Positions 52,027-60,501 are shown, counted from the stretch's first letter. The stretch is 64,000 nt of DNA from Acidaminococcus massiliensis (GCF_900095825.1 NZ_LT608315.1:1476311-1540310), one strand, 5' to 3'. Numbers and translations: made by a program. The notes: generated by a model not told the origin, from the sequence alone.

Positions 52027-53160
52027 ATGAAAAAAGGCACAGCCCTCCTGGCGGCCCTCCTGGCCGGACTCCAGCTTTCTGTCCCGGTTTCCTGGGCGGA
52101 ATCCATCGAGGACAAGAAGGCGGAACTGGAAGATGTCCAGCGCCAGATGGATGAGAAGGATGCCCAGCGGGAACAGAAGAAGCAGGAAATCGGAAATGCC
52201 GTGGAACGGCTCATTGCGGCCCAGAACGAACTGGCGGAGGCCAAGCGGAAACTGGCGGCCATCGAAAGCCGGCAGCGGGCCCTGGAAATCCGGATCCGGC
52301 AGAATGAGGCGGCTCTGGCAGCCAAACAGCATGATTATGATGTGACCCGGAAAATCTACGAGAAACGGCTGCGGGATATCTATGAAAACGGCCAGGTGAA
52401 CTATCTGGATGTGCTGCTGGGGTCTGCGGACTTCCGGGATTTTGCTTCCCGGATGTACCTGCTCCAGCGGGTGATCCGGCGGGATTTCGACCTGATCGAC
52501 CGGCTGGAAGTCCAGAAAGAGGCCCTGCTGGAGCAGAAGGCCCAGCTGGAAGAAATCAGGCACCAGCTGAATTTCGCCTATGCGGAAGGCCAGGCGGAAC
52601 AGAAAATCGTGGCCCAGAAGACCGTGGAGCGGCAGGCCCTCTATGAGCAGGCCTTGGCAGAAAAGGCCCAGCTGGATGCAGAGTATGAGGAACTCCAGCG
52701 GAACAGCCAGGAAATCACTGCCATGATCCAGCGGATGGAGGAAGAAGGCCGGCTGATGCCACAGGCTGGCGGCACCGGTCAGCTCTCCTGGCCGGTGAAT
52801 GGGGAGATCACTTCTCCTTTCGGATGGCGGGTCCATCCCATCTGGGGAACCCAGATCTTCCACGCCGGGCTGGATATCGGGGCCGATTACGGGGACCCGG
52901 TCCATGCTGCGGACAGCGGTACCGTGGTCTATGCCGGCTGGATGGGCGGCTACGGGAATGCGGTGATGATCGACCACGGGGGCGGTATGGTGACTCTGTA
53001 CGGGCACAATTCGTCCATCACCGTGGGCGAAGGGGAACAGGTGAGCAAGGGGCAGACCATTGCCCTGGCCGGCAGCACCGGCAATTCCACTGGTCCCCAC
53101 TGTCATTTCGAAGTCCGGATCCACGGGGAAGTGGTGAGCCCTCTGCAGTATCTGCCGTAA
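52027..53160 (+). CDS. EnvC/PcsB-like M23 peptidoglycan hydrolase
   Basis: A 377-residue secreted protein: signal peptide (KKGTALLAALLAGLQLSVPVSWA), a long coiled coil (about residues 25-245) that in PcsB and EnvC contacts FtsX, and a C-terminal LytM/M23 domain (about 255-375). Zinc ligands are complete: HAGLD near the start of the domain and HCHFEV at its end, so it should be an active endopeptidase, unlike E. coli EnvC which only activates amidases. ATG after AGGAGG is chosen over a GTG six bases upstream. Confidence 0.92.
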   Translation: MKKGTALLAALLAGLQLSVPVSWAESIEDKKAELEDVQRQMDEKDAQREQKKQEIGNAVERLIAAQNELAEAKRKLAAIESRQRALEIRIRQNEAALAAKQHDYDVTRKIYEKRLRDIYENGQVNYLDVLLGSADFRDFASRMYLLQRVIRRDFDLIDRLEVQKEALLEQKAQLEEIRHQLNFAYAEGQAEQKIVAQKTVERQALYEQALAEKAQLDAEYEELQRNSQEITAMIQRMEEEGRLMPQAGGTGQLSWPVNGEITSPFGWRVHPIWGTQIFHAGLDIGADYGDPVHAADSGTVVYAGWMGGYGNAVMIDHGGGMVTLYGHNSSITVGEGEQVSKGQTIALAGSTGNSTGPHCHFEVRIHGEVVSPLQYLP

Positions 53161-53161
53161 A

Positions 53162-53290
53162 AGAGTGCAGAGTGAAGAGTAAAGAGCAGAGATGATTTCT
53201 GCATTCGGTGGCAAACGCCCGGCGTTTGCCTTCCAGCGGCCAGTGACAATTGACCAGTGACAGGGATGCTGCCGGGCAGCATCCCACAGA
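53162..53290. repeat. Structured spacer with two perfect palindromes
   Basis: Between the M23 and S41 genes. GGCAAACGCC (53210-53219) pairs with GGCGTTTGCC (53221-53230); GGGATGCTGCC (53263-53273) pairs with GGCAGCATCCC (53275-53285), each with a one-base centre. CCAGTGACA occurs at 53240 and 53254. The left part is a purine-rich AGAGTGCAGAGTGAAGAGTA run. No T tract follows either hairpin. It resembles dispersed intergenic repeat elements. Confidence 0.7.
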
Positions 53291-53298
53291 GGCAAATT

Positions 53299-54447
53299 AT
53301 GTTCAAGAAACGTTATACCGCCCCCCAGCTGTTGGGGGTATTCTTCCTGTCCCTGGGTGTGTTCAGCGGCGGGACCTATTATTTGATGAAAAACTGGATC
53401 GGAGACCCGGGAGCCCTTTTCCAGATCGTCCGGACCATGCACCTGATCCAGCGGCATTATGTAGGGGAAACCGATCGGAAAAAGATCTATGACGGGGCAC
53501 TCAAAGGCATGGTAGGGGTCCTGAACGACCCTTATTCTTCCTACCTGGACAACCAGGATTTCGAAGCCCTTTCCACCATGACCGAAGGCCATTTCGGCGG
53601 AGTGGGCATGGTGATGGGCCTGCGGAAGGACAACCAGTTCGTGGTGGTCTCCCCCATCGAAGACACTCCAGCTTACAAAGCGGGAATCAAGGCGGGAGAC
53701 ATCCTGCTGAAAATCGATGGGGAGGATCTGAGCGGCCAGAGTCTCAATGAAGTGGTGAAGAAGATCCGGGGGCAGGACGGTTCCCAAGTGACTCTGACCT
53801 TGAAACGGGGCAGTGAAGAAGCCAAAGACATCACCGTGACCCGCAGCGATATCAAGCTGAAAAGTGTCTATGGGCGCATGGACGGAGACGGCATCGGCTA
53901 CATCCGGGTGACCAATTTCAACGAAGATACGGACAAGGATTTCGGGGAAAAACTCCAGCAACTCCGGGATCAGGGGATGAAAGCCCTGGTGTTGGATCTC
54001 CGGGACAATCCGGGAGGCCTCCTGGAAAGCGGCGTGGGGGTGGCCCGGTATCTGGTGCCCAAAGGCCCCATCGTGTCCGTCACCGACAAGGATGGGAACA
54101 CCCAGACGGAATCTTCCAGCTTGGAAAAAGTGGATTTTCCCCTGGCAGTGCTGGTGAACCATGGGACGGCCAGTGCGGCGGAGATCGTTTCCGGTGCCAT
54201 CCAGGATACGGGATCCGGGAAGCTCTTCGGGGTGAAGACCTACGGCAAGGGCGTGGTCCAGAATATTTTCCTCCTGAGCAACCAGACGGCGGTGAAGCTT
54301 ACCGTAGCCCGGTATTATACCCCCAGCGGGAGGAGCATCGATAAAGTAGGCATTACCCCGGATGAGGTGGTGGAAGCCGCCGGTGAAGAAGGGGCCAACC
54401 AGCTGCAGGCGGCGGAAAATTATCTTCGTCAGCAGCTCCAACAGTAA
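53299..54447 (+). CDS. S41-family carboxy-terminal processing protease (CtpA)
   Basis: A 382-residue envelope protease anchored by one N-terminal helix (PQLLGVFFLSLGVFSGGTYYL). A PDZ domain (about residues 100-185: GVGMVMGLR...GIKAGDILLKIDG) precedes the S41 core with the Ser-Lys dyad: serine in GTASAAEIV and lysine in KTYGKGVVQ. DLRDNPGGLLESG is the conserved core segment. ATG behind AGAGG is chosen. Its place after ftsEX and the M23 hydrolase is common in Firmicutes. Confidence 0.93.
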   Translation: MFKKRYTAPQLLGVFFLSLGVFSGGTYYLMKNWIGDPGALFQIVRTMHLIQRHYVGETDRKKIYDGALKGMVGVLNDPYSSYLDNQDFEALSTMTEGHFGGVGMVMGLRKDNQFVVVSPIEDTPAYKAGIKAGDILLKIDGEDLSGQSLNEVVKKIRGQDGSQVTLTLKRGSEEAKDITVTRSDIKLKSVYGRMDGDGIGYIRVTNFNEDTDKDFGEKLQQLRDQGMKALVLDLRDNPGGLLESGVGVARYLVPKGPIVSVTDKDGNTQTESSSLEKVDFPLAVLVNHGTASAAEIVSGAIQDTGSGKLFGVKTYGKGVVQNIFLLSNQTAVKLTVARYYTPSGRSIDKVGITPDEVVEAAGEEGANQLQAAENYLRQQLQQ

Positions 54448-54465
54448 GGGCAAGGAGCGTGGAAC

Positions 54466-55800
54466 ATGGAAATCATCAATACCCTGGGTAGTCAGATTGC
54501 AGGCTGGAAGGCCCTTTTAGCGGGCGAAGCGGGAAATCTTCCGCCTCTGCCTTTCCTGAAGACAGGTGCGGAGATCCTTCTGGGGCTCCTGGTCCTTTTC
54601 TTCATCGCTTACCGGTTCCGGACCCATCAGCTGCGCCGGGAGCGGAAGATGCGGTACCGGATCGCCCGGATGATCGCCCACCTGTGTGATACCTATGAAA
54701 GCCTGGAAGATGTGGATTGGAAGAAACAGAAAGTCTATCGGTATCGGTTCGTGGACGGGGATCTCCAGATCCAGGAACGGGACATCGACGGAGTGGGGGA
54801 CCTGATCGGCCCGCTCCATCCGGGGGACGCCCTGAAGTATTCAGAGGAATATCTGAAGGGAGCCATCGAAAAGGCCATGAAGACCTGCAGCCAGGTGGAG
54901 TTCACGGCACGGGAAAAGGGACCGGATGGGGAGTTCCACTGGAAATCCTTCCTGTTCCAGGGTCTCAAGAATGACAAGATCCACAGCCGCAGCTGCCTTT
55001 TGTTGAAACGGGGCGTGGATGACAGCCACTGTGCAGAAATGGAAAAACGGGCCCAGCTGAGCCTGGATATGAATGAGGCGCGGGAAGCGGCCCAGGCCAA
55101 GAGTGAATTCCTGAACCGTTTCAGCCAGGATACCCGGGAAGCCCTCCGGGACATCATGGGGAACCTGACCCTCACCAAGGATGAAGTGGATCCCCAGCGG
55201 CGGAAGGAATATATGGACGAAAGCCAGGAGGAAGTCCACTATCTCATGGCCATGATCGAAGATGTGAAGGAACTGTCCGACATCGAGAACGGGAACCTGG
55301 AAATCTGCAGCGAGGAATTCAATGTGGATGGAACGTTGGAGAAAATGAACCAGCTGTTCCAGAAAGAAGCAGAAAAACGGGGCATCTCCTACAGCTGCAC
55401 CGTGGAACCCCTTCTGTATCCCCATTTGATCGGAGATGAGAAGCGGCTGGAACAAGTGCTCCTGAATCTCCTGACCCATGCCCTGCTCTTTACGGATAAG
55501 GGACAGAAGGTCCTGTGCGCGGTGCGCCAGAAACTGGTGAAGAACAAGAAAGCAGCCATGGAATTCACCGTGCTCTGTGCCGGCATGAAAGTGCCCCAAG
55601 AAATGGTGGACAAGGCCTTCCTGCCCTTCGAACTGACCCGCCAGGTGGGGAACGCCCGGGTCCACGGAGGCTTGGGCCTTGTGGTGACACAGCGGCTGGT
55701 CCAGCTTCTGGGAGGCCAGATCAAGGCGGACAATGCAGAAGGCCGGGGGATGCGCTACATCATCGAGCTGCCTTTTGCCTTTGCCAGCAGCGTCAAGTAA
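54466..55800 (+). CDS. Degenerate histidine kinase-like protein
   Basis: A 444-residue membrane-anchored protein: one helix near residue 40 (AEILLGLLVLFFIAYRF), a PAS-like region (about 75-190), then HisKA- and HATPase-like regions. The usual SHE-R-PL box reads SQDTREAL, with glutamine (Q221) in place of the phosphorylated histidine; the N box reads LLNLLTHALLFT with His for Asn; the DxGxG box is replaced by CAGMK. A G2-like GGLGLVVTQRL remains. Phosphotransfer therefore seems impossible, and a scaffold or sensor role is inferred. It starts 18 bases after ctpA. No response regulator is adjacent. Confidence 0.8.
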   Translation: MEIINTLGSQIAGWKALLAGEAGNLPPLPFLKTGAEILLGLLVLFFIAYRFRTHQLRRERKMRYRIARMIAHLCDTYESLEDVDWKKQKVYRYRFVDGDLQIQERDIDGVGDLIGPLHPGDALKYSEEYLKGAIEKAMKTCSQVEFTAREKGPDGEFHWKSFLFQGLKNDKIHSRSCLLLKRGVDDSHCAEMEKRAQLSLDMNEAREAAQAKSEFLNRFSQDTREALRDIMGNLTLTKDEVDPQRRKEYMDESQEEVHYLMAMIEDVKELSDIENGNLEICSEEFNVDGTLEKMNQLFQKEAEKRGISYSCTVEPLLYPHLIGDEKRLEQVLLNLLTHALLFTDKGQKVLCAVRQKLVKNKKAAMEFTVLCAGMKVPQEMVDKAFLPFELTRQVGNARVHGGLGLVVTQRLVQLLGGQIKADNAEGRGMRYIIELPFAFASSVK

Positions 55801-55821
55801 TTTGAAAGGAAGAATCGCGAA

Positions 55822-56667
55822 ATGCTTCATATCGGATGTCATCTGTCTTCCAGCAAAGGGTTCGCCGCCATGGGGAAGACGGCCCTTGCCATCGGGGCGG
55901 ACACCTTTGCCTTTTTCACCCGGAACCCCCGAGGCAGCCGGGCCAAAGCCATCGATCCTAAGGATGTGGAAAAGTTCCAGGCCCTGTGGGCGCCCAACCG
56001 GTCCATTCCCCTGGTGGCCCATGCCCCATATACCCTGAACCCGGCTTCCAGCAAGGAGGACGTGCGGACCTTTGCCCAGGAGACCATCGGGGATGACCTG
56101 GAAAAAATGGAAGCTATCCCCGGCAATTATTACAATATGCATCCGGGAAACCATCTGGGTCAGGGAGCAGACACCGGCATCCAGCTCATCGCAGCCTGCC
56201 TCAATGCTGTACTGCCCCGGGCGGAACATACCACCCTGCTTTTAGAGACCATGGCCGGGAAGGGGACGGAAGTGGGGCGGACCTTTGAAGAGCTCCGGGC
56301 CATCATCGACCGGCTGGAACTGCCGGAAAAAGTAGGGATCTGCCTGGATACCTGCCATGTGTGGGACGGGGGCTATGATATCGCCTCCCATCTGGACGGA
56401 GTGCTGGAAACTTTCGACCGGGTCCTGGGGCTGGACCGGCTGAAGGCCATCCATCTCAACGACAGCAAGAATCCCCTGGGAGCCCACAAGGACCGGCATG
56501 AAAAGCTGGGCTTGGGGTGCATCGGTCTGGAAGCCCTGGAAAGGGTCGTGGACCATCCGGCTCTCCGGGATCTGCCCTTTATCCTGGAGACACCCAATGA
56601 GCTGGCAGGCTACCAGGAAGAAATCTGCCTGATGCGCCGGGCTCGGGAAGCAGGGGAGGCACGATGA
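55822..56667 (+). CDS. nfo: Endonuclease IV (AP endonuclease)
   Basis: Cuts DNA at abasic sites in base-excision repair. The 281-residue TIM-barrel protein has the Nfo signatures: HIGCHLSSSKGF start, LETMAGKGTEVG, CLDTCHVWDGGYD, and IHLNDSKNPLGAHKDRHEKLG with zinc histidines and aspartate. Length is normal. Stop overlaps the thiT start (ATGA). Confidence 0.95.
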   Translation: MLHIGCHLSSSKGFAAMGKTALAIGADTFAFFTRNPRGSRAKAIDPKDVEKFQALWAPNRSIPLVAHAPYTLNPASSKEDVRTFAQETIGDDLEKMEAIPGNYYNMHPGNHLGQGADTGIQLIAACLNAVLPRAEHTTLLLETMAGKGTEVGRTFEELRAIIDRLELPEKVGICLDTCHVWDGGYDIASHLDGVLETFDRVLGLDRLKAIHLNDSKNPLGAHKDRHEKLGLGCIGLEALERVVDHPALRDLPFILETPNELAGYQEEICLMRRAREAGEAR

Positions 56668-57266
56668 AGCTCTTTGCCATGCTGGGAAAAAGCCCCCTGA
56701 CCCTCCTGACCCTGCTGGGAGTGTTCCTGCTCCTGGCCTTTTTGCTGCGGACCCGAAAGGTGAAGCTCACTACACATCAGGCTGCCGTCTGCGGACTGCT
56801 TCTGGCCCTTACCCTGGTGCTGAGCCTGCTGCCCCTTTACCGGATGCCCTACGGCGGCACCATCACCCTGGGGGGCATGCTGCCCATGATGCTCATCGCT
56901 TTTGCCTATGGTCCGGAAGTGGGGATCATGGCCGGCTTTGTCTACGGGCTGCTGAACCTGCTGCTGAATCCCTATATCCTCCAGCCGGTCCAGGTGCTCT
57001 TCGATTATCCCCTGCCCTTTATGGCCCTGGGGCTGTGCGGATTCTTCCCCCAGCGTCCTTATCTGGGCATGACAGTGGGGGTGGGTATCCGATACTTGTT
57101 CCATTTCATCTCCGGGGTGGCCTTCTTTGCCAGCTACGCGCCCAAGGGCATGTCCCCGGCAGTCTATTCCCTGGTGGCCAATGGCACCTACCTGATCCCG
57201 GACTTGGTGATCTGCATGGTGCTTTACCGACTGCTGCCCATGGACCGGTTCCGGAAGATGATGTAA
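56664..57266 (+). CDS. thiT: Thiamine transporter ThiT (ECF S component)
   Basis: Substrate-binding membrane subunit that works with the shared ECF module (EcfA, EcfA', EcfT), not present here. Of the 200 residues, about six helices are hydrophobic. HFISGVAFFASYAP and GMSPAVYSLVANGTYLIPD match the thiamine-binding region of ThiT. An extra N-terminal helix precedes the usual start. No TPP riboswitch is seen because the gene is translationally coupled to nfo. Confidence 0.88.
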   Translation: MKLFAMLGKSPLTLLTLLGVFLLLAFLLRTRKVKLTTHQAAVCGLLLALTLVLSLLPLYRMPYGGTITLGGMLPMMLIAFAYGPEVGIMAGFVYGLLNLLLNPYILQPVQVLFDYPLPFMALGLCGFFPQRPYLGMTVGVGIRYLFHFISGVAFFASYAPKGMSPAVYSLVANGTYLIPDLVICMVLYRLLPMDRFRKMM

Positions 57267-57274
57267 AAAAAAAC

Positions 57275-57302
57275 TTGCATATTTTTCTTCTTGTGGTATA
57301 AT
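57275..57302 (+). promoter_or_regulatory. Promoter of the infC operon
   Basis: TTGCAT and TATAAT, 16 bases apart, immediately before the leader. Confidence 0.8.
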
Positions 57303-57430
57303 AATCAAGTAACCAAAGTAGAGGCCACCTGCTTCTCACCTTGCGGCAACGCTCGACAGGGTCAATGATAGGGATTTGCAACGGGTGGACTTTGGTTCGC
57401 CCGTTTTATTTTATTGTTTCAAAATTTATT
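57303..57430 (+). ncRNA. infC-rpmI-rplT leader (L20-type autoregulatory leader)
   Basis: About 130 bases of untranslated leader between promoter and infC. It contains ACCAAAGTAGAGG and GGACTTTGGTTCGCCC, whose CCAAAGT/ACTTTGG parts pair over a long range, and a final CGGGTGG.../...TTCGCCCG-type hairpin with TTTTATTTTATT at 57396-57415. Position and terminator-like end match leaders by which ribosomal protein L20 represses this operon in Firmicutes. The class assignment rests on context. Confidence 0.6.
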
Positions 57431-57443
57431 GGAGGTGAACGTC

Positions 57444-57962
57444 ATAGCAAAAGATGAACTGCGGATCAATGAAGCCATCCGCGCAAGGGAAGTTCGTGTC
57501 AACTCTGTGGACGGGGAACAGTTCGGGATCATGTCCATCCATGATGCCCTGCACCTGGCCGAAGAAAAGCACCTGGACCTGGTGGAAATCGCCCCGAAAG
57601 CCAAACCTCCGGTCTGCCGGATCATGGATTACGGCAAGTATCTCTATGAACAGCAGAAAAGAGAAAAAGAGGCCCGGAAACGCCAGAGAGTCATCGATGT
57701 AAAGGAAGTCAAACTCCGGATCCGCATCGAAGACCACGATTTCGAAGTCAAGACCAAGAATGCCATCCGCTTCTTACAGGGCGGTGACAAGGTAAAAGTT
57801 ACCATCATGTTCCGGGGCCGGGAAATGACCCATCCGGAACTGGGTGAACAATTACTGAATAGAATGGCTGACCAACTGCAGGAAATTGCCACTGTGGAAA
57901 GAAAGCCGAAGCTGGAAGGACGCAACATGATCATGATCGTTGCTCCCAAAAGTTCCAAATAA
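57444..57962 (+). CDS. infC: Translation initiation factor IF-3 (AUA start)
   Basis: Binds 30S subunits and enforces correct start selection. 172 residues with both IF3 domains: N-terminal RINEAIRAREVRV... and C-terminal (from about residue 85) VKEVKLRIRIEDHDFEVK ... TIMFRGREM. A strong GGAGGTGA is 5 bases before ATA, which gives AKDELRINEAIRARE, the expected IF3 N-terminus. No ATG, GTG or TTG in frame is suitably placed. IF3 genes commonly use such rare starts for self-regulation. Confidence 0.93.
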   Translation: MAKDELRINEAIRAREVRVNSVDGEQFGIMSIHDALHLAEEKHLDLVEIAPKAKPPVCRIMDYGKYLYEQQKREKEARKRQRVIDVKEVKLRIRIEDHDFEVKTKNAIRFLQGGDKVKVTIMFRGREMTHPELGEQLLNRMADQLQEIATVERKPKLEGRNMIMIVAPKSSK

Positions 57963-57980
57963 CAAGGAGGATGTCCAATC

Positions 57981-58178
57981 ATGCCGAAAATGAAAACCCG
58001 CAGATCTGCTGCTAAACGCTTCAAAGCCACCGCTACCGGTGAATTCAAACGTGGTAAAGCTTTCCGGAGCCATATCCTGGAACACAAATCTCCTACCCGC
58101 AAGAGAAACCTGCGCAAAGCAGCTCTGGTCCACAAGACCGACCACGAACGCGTAGCCAAGATGCTGCCCTACGCATAA
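57981..58178 (+). CDS. rpmI: 50S ribosomal protein L35
   Basis: 65 residues; [22 protein letters not shown] is the L35 signature region, and the rest is Lys/Arg-rich as expected. AAGGAGG lies upstream. Second gene of infC-rpmI-rplT, which is co-regulated. Confidence 0.97.
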   Translation: MPKMKTRRSAAKRFKATATGEFKRGKAFRSHILEHKSPTRKRNLRKAALVHKTDHERVAKMLPYA

Positions 58179-58224
58179 TTCCACTGTCAGAGAGATTGCA
58201 GAGATTCCAAGGAGGAAATAACAA

Positions 58225-58578
58225 ATGGCAAGAATTAAAGTCGGCGTAACCGCCCATAGACGTCATAAACACATCCTGAAGCTGGCCAAAGGCTACAGAG
58301 GTTCCAAGAGCAAGCTGTTCAAGAAGGCCAATGAAACCGTCATGAAGGGCCTGATGTATGCCCGCCGTGACAGAAGAGCTAAGAAACGTGAATTCCGTCA
58401 GCTGTGGATCGCCCGGATCAACGCTGCCACCCGGGCCAACGGCCTGAGCTACAGCCGTTTCATCTGCGGACTGACCAAAGCCGGTGTCGTGCTGGACCGG
58501 AAAGTGCTGGCCGACATGGCTGTCAACGATGCTGCCGCTTTCACCAAACTGGTGGAAACCGCCAAGGCTGCACTGTAA
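58225..58578 (+). CDS. rplT: 50S ribosomal protein L20
   Basis: 117 residues of the usual L20 length. N-terminal basic extension ([18 protein letters not shown]) and the globular RNA-binding part ([23 protein letters not shown]). AAGGAGG precedes ATG. L20 is the likely repressor of its own operon through the leader. Confidence 0.97.
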   Translation: MARIKVGVTAHRRHKHILKLAKGYRGSKSKLFKKANETVMKGLMYARRDRRAKKREFRQLWIARINAATRANGLSYSRFICGLTKAGVVLDRKVLADMAVNDAAAFTKLVETAKAAL

Positions 58579-58590
58579 GAGAGATTGTAG

Positions 58591-58638
58591 AAGGGGTTGC
58601 TGCATGTGTGATCTTTACACATGCAGCAACCCCTTTGT
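58591..58638 (+). terminator. Intrinsic terminator of the infC operon
   Basis: AAGGGGTTGCTGCATGTGT and ACACATGCAGCAACCCCTTT pair around GATCTTT... loop. Same palindrome family as at 8506 and 42641. Confidence 0.92.
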
Positions 58639-58648
58639 CATGCCTAAA

Positions 58649-58671
58649 TTGTACCAAATATTACAGTACAA
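58649..58671. promoter_or_regulatory. Candidate operator of the deacetylase-ABC operon
   Basis: TTGTAC, 11 bases, GTACAA: a perfect six-base inverted repeat upstream of a -10-like TATAAT (58733-58738). Sits where a repressor or activator of the following operon would bind. No -35 with normal spacing is apparent. Confidence 0.45.
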
Positions 58672-58781
58672 ATACTTATACATATTTTATGAAAAAATAT
58701 TCACACCACCCCACAACTATGGTATAATATCCTTTATCATCAGCGAGACTTACATTATTATTCTTACAGAGGGTGAAACCA

Positions 58782-59633
58782 GTGATTTCTTTGAAAAATG
58801 GAGACGGGATCCAGTGGCCGGAGGGCAAACGGATCGCCGTCATGCTGACCTTCGACTTCGATGCGGAACTGCTGCGGTATTCCGTCATCGGGAAGCGGAA
58901 AATCGGCTTTGCAGATGTATCACGGGGCCAGTATGGGCCCAAGGAGGGGCTGAAACGGTGCCTGGCCATGCTCCAGCGGCATCAGCTGCCTGCCACGTTC
59001 TTCCTTCCGGGGGAAATCATCGAAAAGTATCCGGAACAGTGCCGGGAAATTGCAGCCGGGAAGTATGAAATCGCTTATCACGGCTATGACCACAACAACA
59101 CCATCGGGATCCCGGAAGAAGAGGAAACCGGGAACCTGGAAAAAAGTGAGGGACTGATCCAGGAACTGTCCGGCCGGAAACCGGTGGGGGCCCGGGGCCC
59201 TCTGGACGCTCTCCAGGAGTACAGCCTGGACCTGTTCAGCCGCCGGGGTTATCTCTATGATTCCACCCTGAAGGACTGCGACTGGCCCTATGTGCTGGAG
59301 AACGGCCTGGTGGAACTGCCCACGGATGTAGCTGTGGACGATTTTTCTTATTTTTACTTTTCCTATGCAGATGAAGCGCCCATCAACTGCAGTTACCTGC
59401 CTGACGATGTGTATGCCATGTGGCAGGATGCCTTCGACGAACTGGCGGCAGAAGGGGACAAGATCATGGTCCTGAAACTCCATCCCCAGCTCATCGGCCG
59501 GGTCAGCCGGATCGCTATGCTGGAACGGTTCATCCTGTATATGCAGCAACGGGGGGCCTGGATCGCCGACTGTGAGACCGTGGCCCGGTATGTGAAAGAA
59601 TTCTATAGGGTAAAGGAGAGCGAAACGAAATGA
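58782..59633 (+). CDS. NodB/PuuE-type deacetylase or amidohydrolase, first copy
   Basis: A 283-residue polysaccharide-deacetylase-family protein without signal peptide, so cytoplasmic. FDFDAE (D25, D27) and HGYDH (H100, H104) are the catalytic aspartate and zinc ligands; KLHPQLIGR near the end resembles the conserved C-terminal loop of PuuE and cyclic-imide hydrolases. GTG behind AGAGGG is chosen. Known cytoplasmic members cleave allantoin, cyclic imides or peptidoglycan fragments. The amino-acid ABC genes and racemase downstream favour a small amide or cyclic amino-acid derivative as substrate (inference). Confidence 0.82.
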   Translation: MISLKNGDGIQWPEGKRIAVMLTFDFDAELLRYSVIGKRKIGFADVSRGQYGPKEGLKRCLAMLQRHQLPATFFLPGEIIEKYPEQCREIAAGKYEIAYHGYDHNNTIGIPEEEETGNLEKSEGLIQELSGRKPVGARGPLDALQEYSLDLFSRRGYLYDSTLKDCDWPYVLENGLVELPTDVAVDDFSYFYFSYADEAPINCSYLPDDVYAMWQDAFDELAAEGDKIMVLKLHPQLIGRVSRIAMLERFILYMQQRGAWIADCETVARYVKEFYRVKESETK

Positions 59634-60475
59634 ACATGAATTGGCCGGATCACAGACCCATGGCCCTGTGTCTCTCCTTTGACATCGACGCAGAGACCTT
59701 GTGGCTCACAAGGAATCCCATCAATTACCATCATCCTGTCCATGTTTCTCGGGGACGGTATTCCGTCAAGCAGGGGATCCCCCGGATCCTTTGGCTGCTG
59801 GAGAGCGAAGGGGTCAAGGCCACCTTCTTCACCCCGGCCTACACGGCAGAACTCCATCCGGACGTGATCCAGGACATCGACGCCCAGGGCCACGAAATCG
59901 CCTACCATGGCTATCTCCATGAAGCCTATGACGATTATGAGAAAGAAAATGCCCTGATGGAGAAATGTGAGAAGATCTACCAGGGGATCATCGGCAAACG
60001 GCCCATGGGAGACCGGAGTCCTGATGGACTCCTGTACGATTTCCATTTGAAGCTTTGGCTGGAGAGAGGGTATATTTATTCTTCCAACTGGCGGGATACG
60101 GACCGTCCCTTCATCCATCAGCTGGATGGGAAGCCCATCCCCATCGTGGAACTGCCCAAGGACAGCATCAACGATGACACTTCTTATGATATGTATACCA
60201 TCCAGCACCCGGAGCACTACTACTTGAAGAGCGGACGGGAAATGGTGCAGATCTGGAAGGAAGAGCTGGACGGCCTGCTGGAAGAGGGAGGCTACATGAA
60301 TTTCGTCATGCATCCCCAGTTCATCGGCCATCCGGGGTATATCCATGCCCTGCGGAGCTTCATCCGCTATGCCAAGGACCATGGAGTGTGGATTGCCACC
60401 GATGAACAGGTGGCCCGGCATCTCCTGGCCCAGAACGGATTCCCGGAATATGGGGAAAAACAGGAAGGAAAATAA
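59630..60475 (+). CDS. NodB/PuuE-type deacetylase or amidohydrolase, second copy
   Basis: A 281-residue homologue of the preceding product, coupled to it by ATGA. FDIDAE (D18, D20) and HGYLH (H93, H97) keep the active site; RSPDGLLYDFHLKLWLERGYIY and VMHPQFIGHPGYI mark the later substrate loops. The two copies differ throughout, so they are old paralogues and may act as a heteromer or on two related substrates. No signal peptide. Confidence 0.84.
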   Translation: MNMNWPDHRPMALCLSFDIDAETLWLTRNPINYHHPVHVSRGRYSVKQGIPRILWLLESEGVKATFFTPAYTAELHPDVIQDIDAQGHEIAYHGYLHEAYDDYEKENALMEKCEKIYQGIIGKRPMGDRSPDGLLYDFHLKLWLERGYIYSSNWRDTDRPFIHQLDGKPIPIVELPKDSINDDTSYDMYTIQHPEHYYLKSGREMVQIWKEELDGLLEEGGYMNFVMHPQFIGHPGYIHALRSFIRYAKDHGVWIATDEQVARHLLAQNGFPEYGEKQEGK

Positions 60476-60501
60476 GCAGAGAGATTTGAAAGGAGCTTGG
60501 A

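Noticed and set aside
58738-60475. Deacetylases as secreted chitin or peptidoglycan deacetylases
   Set aside because: Neither protein has a signal peptide or membrane anchor, and the neighbours are amino-acid uptake genes.
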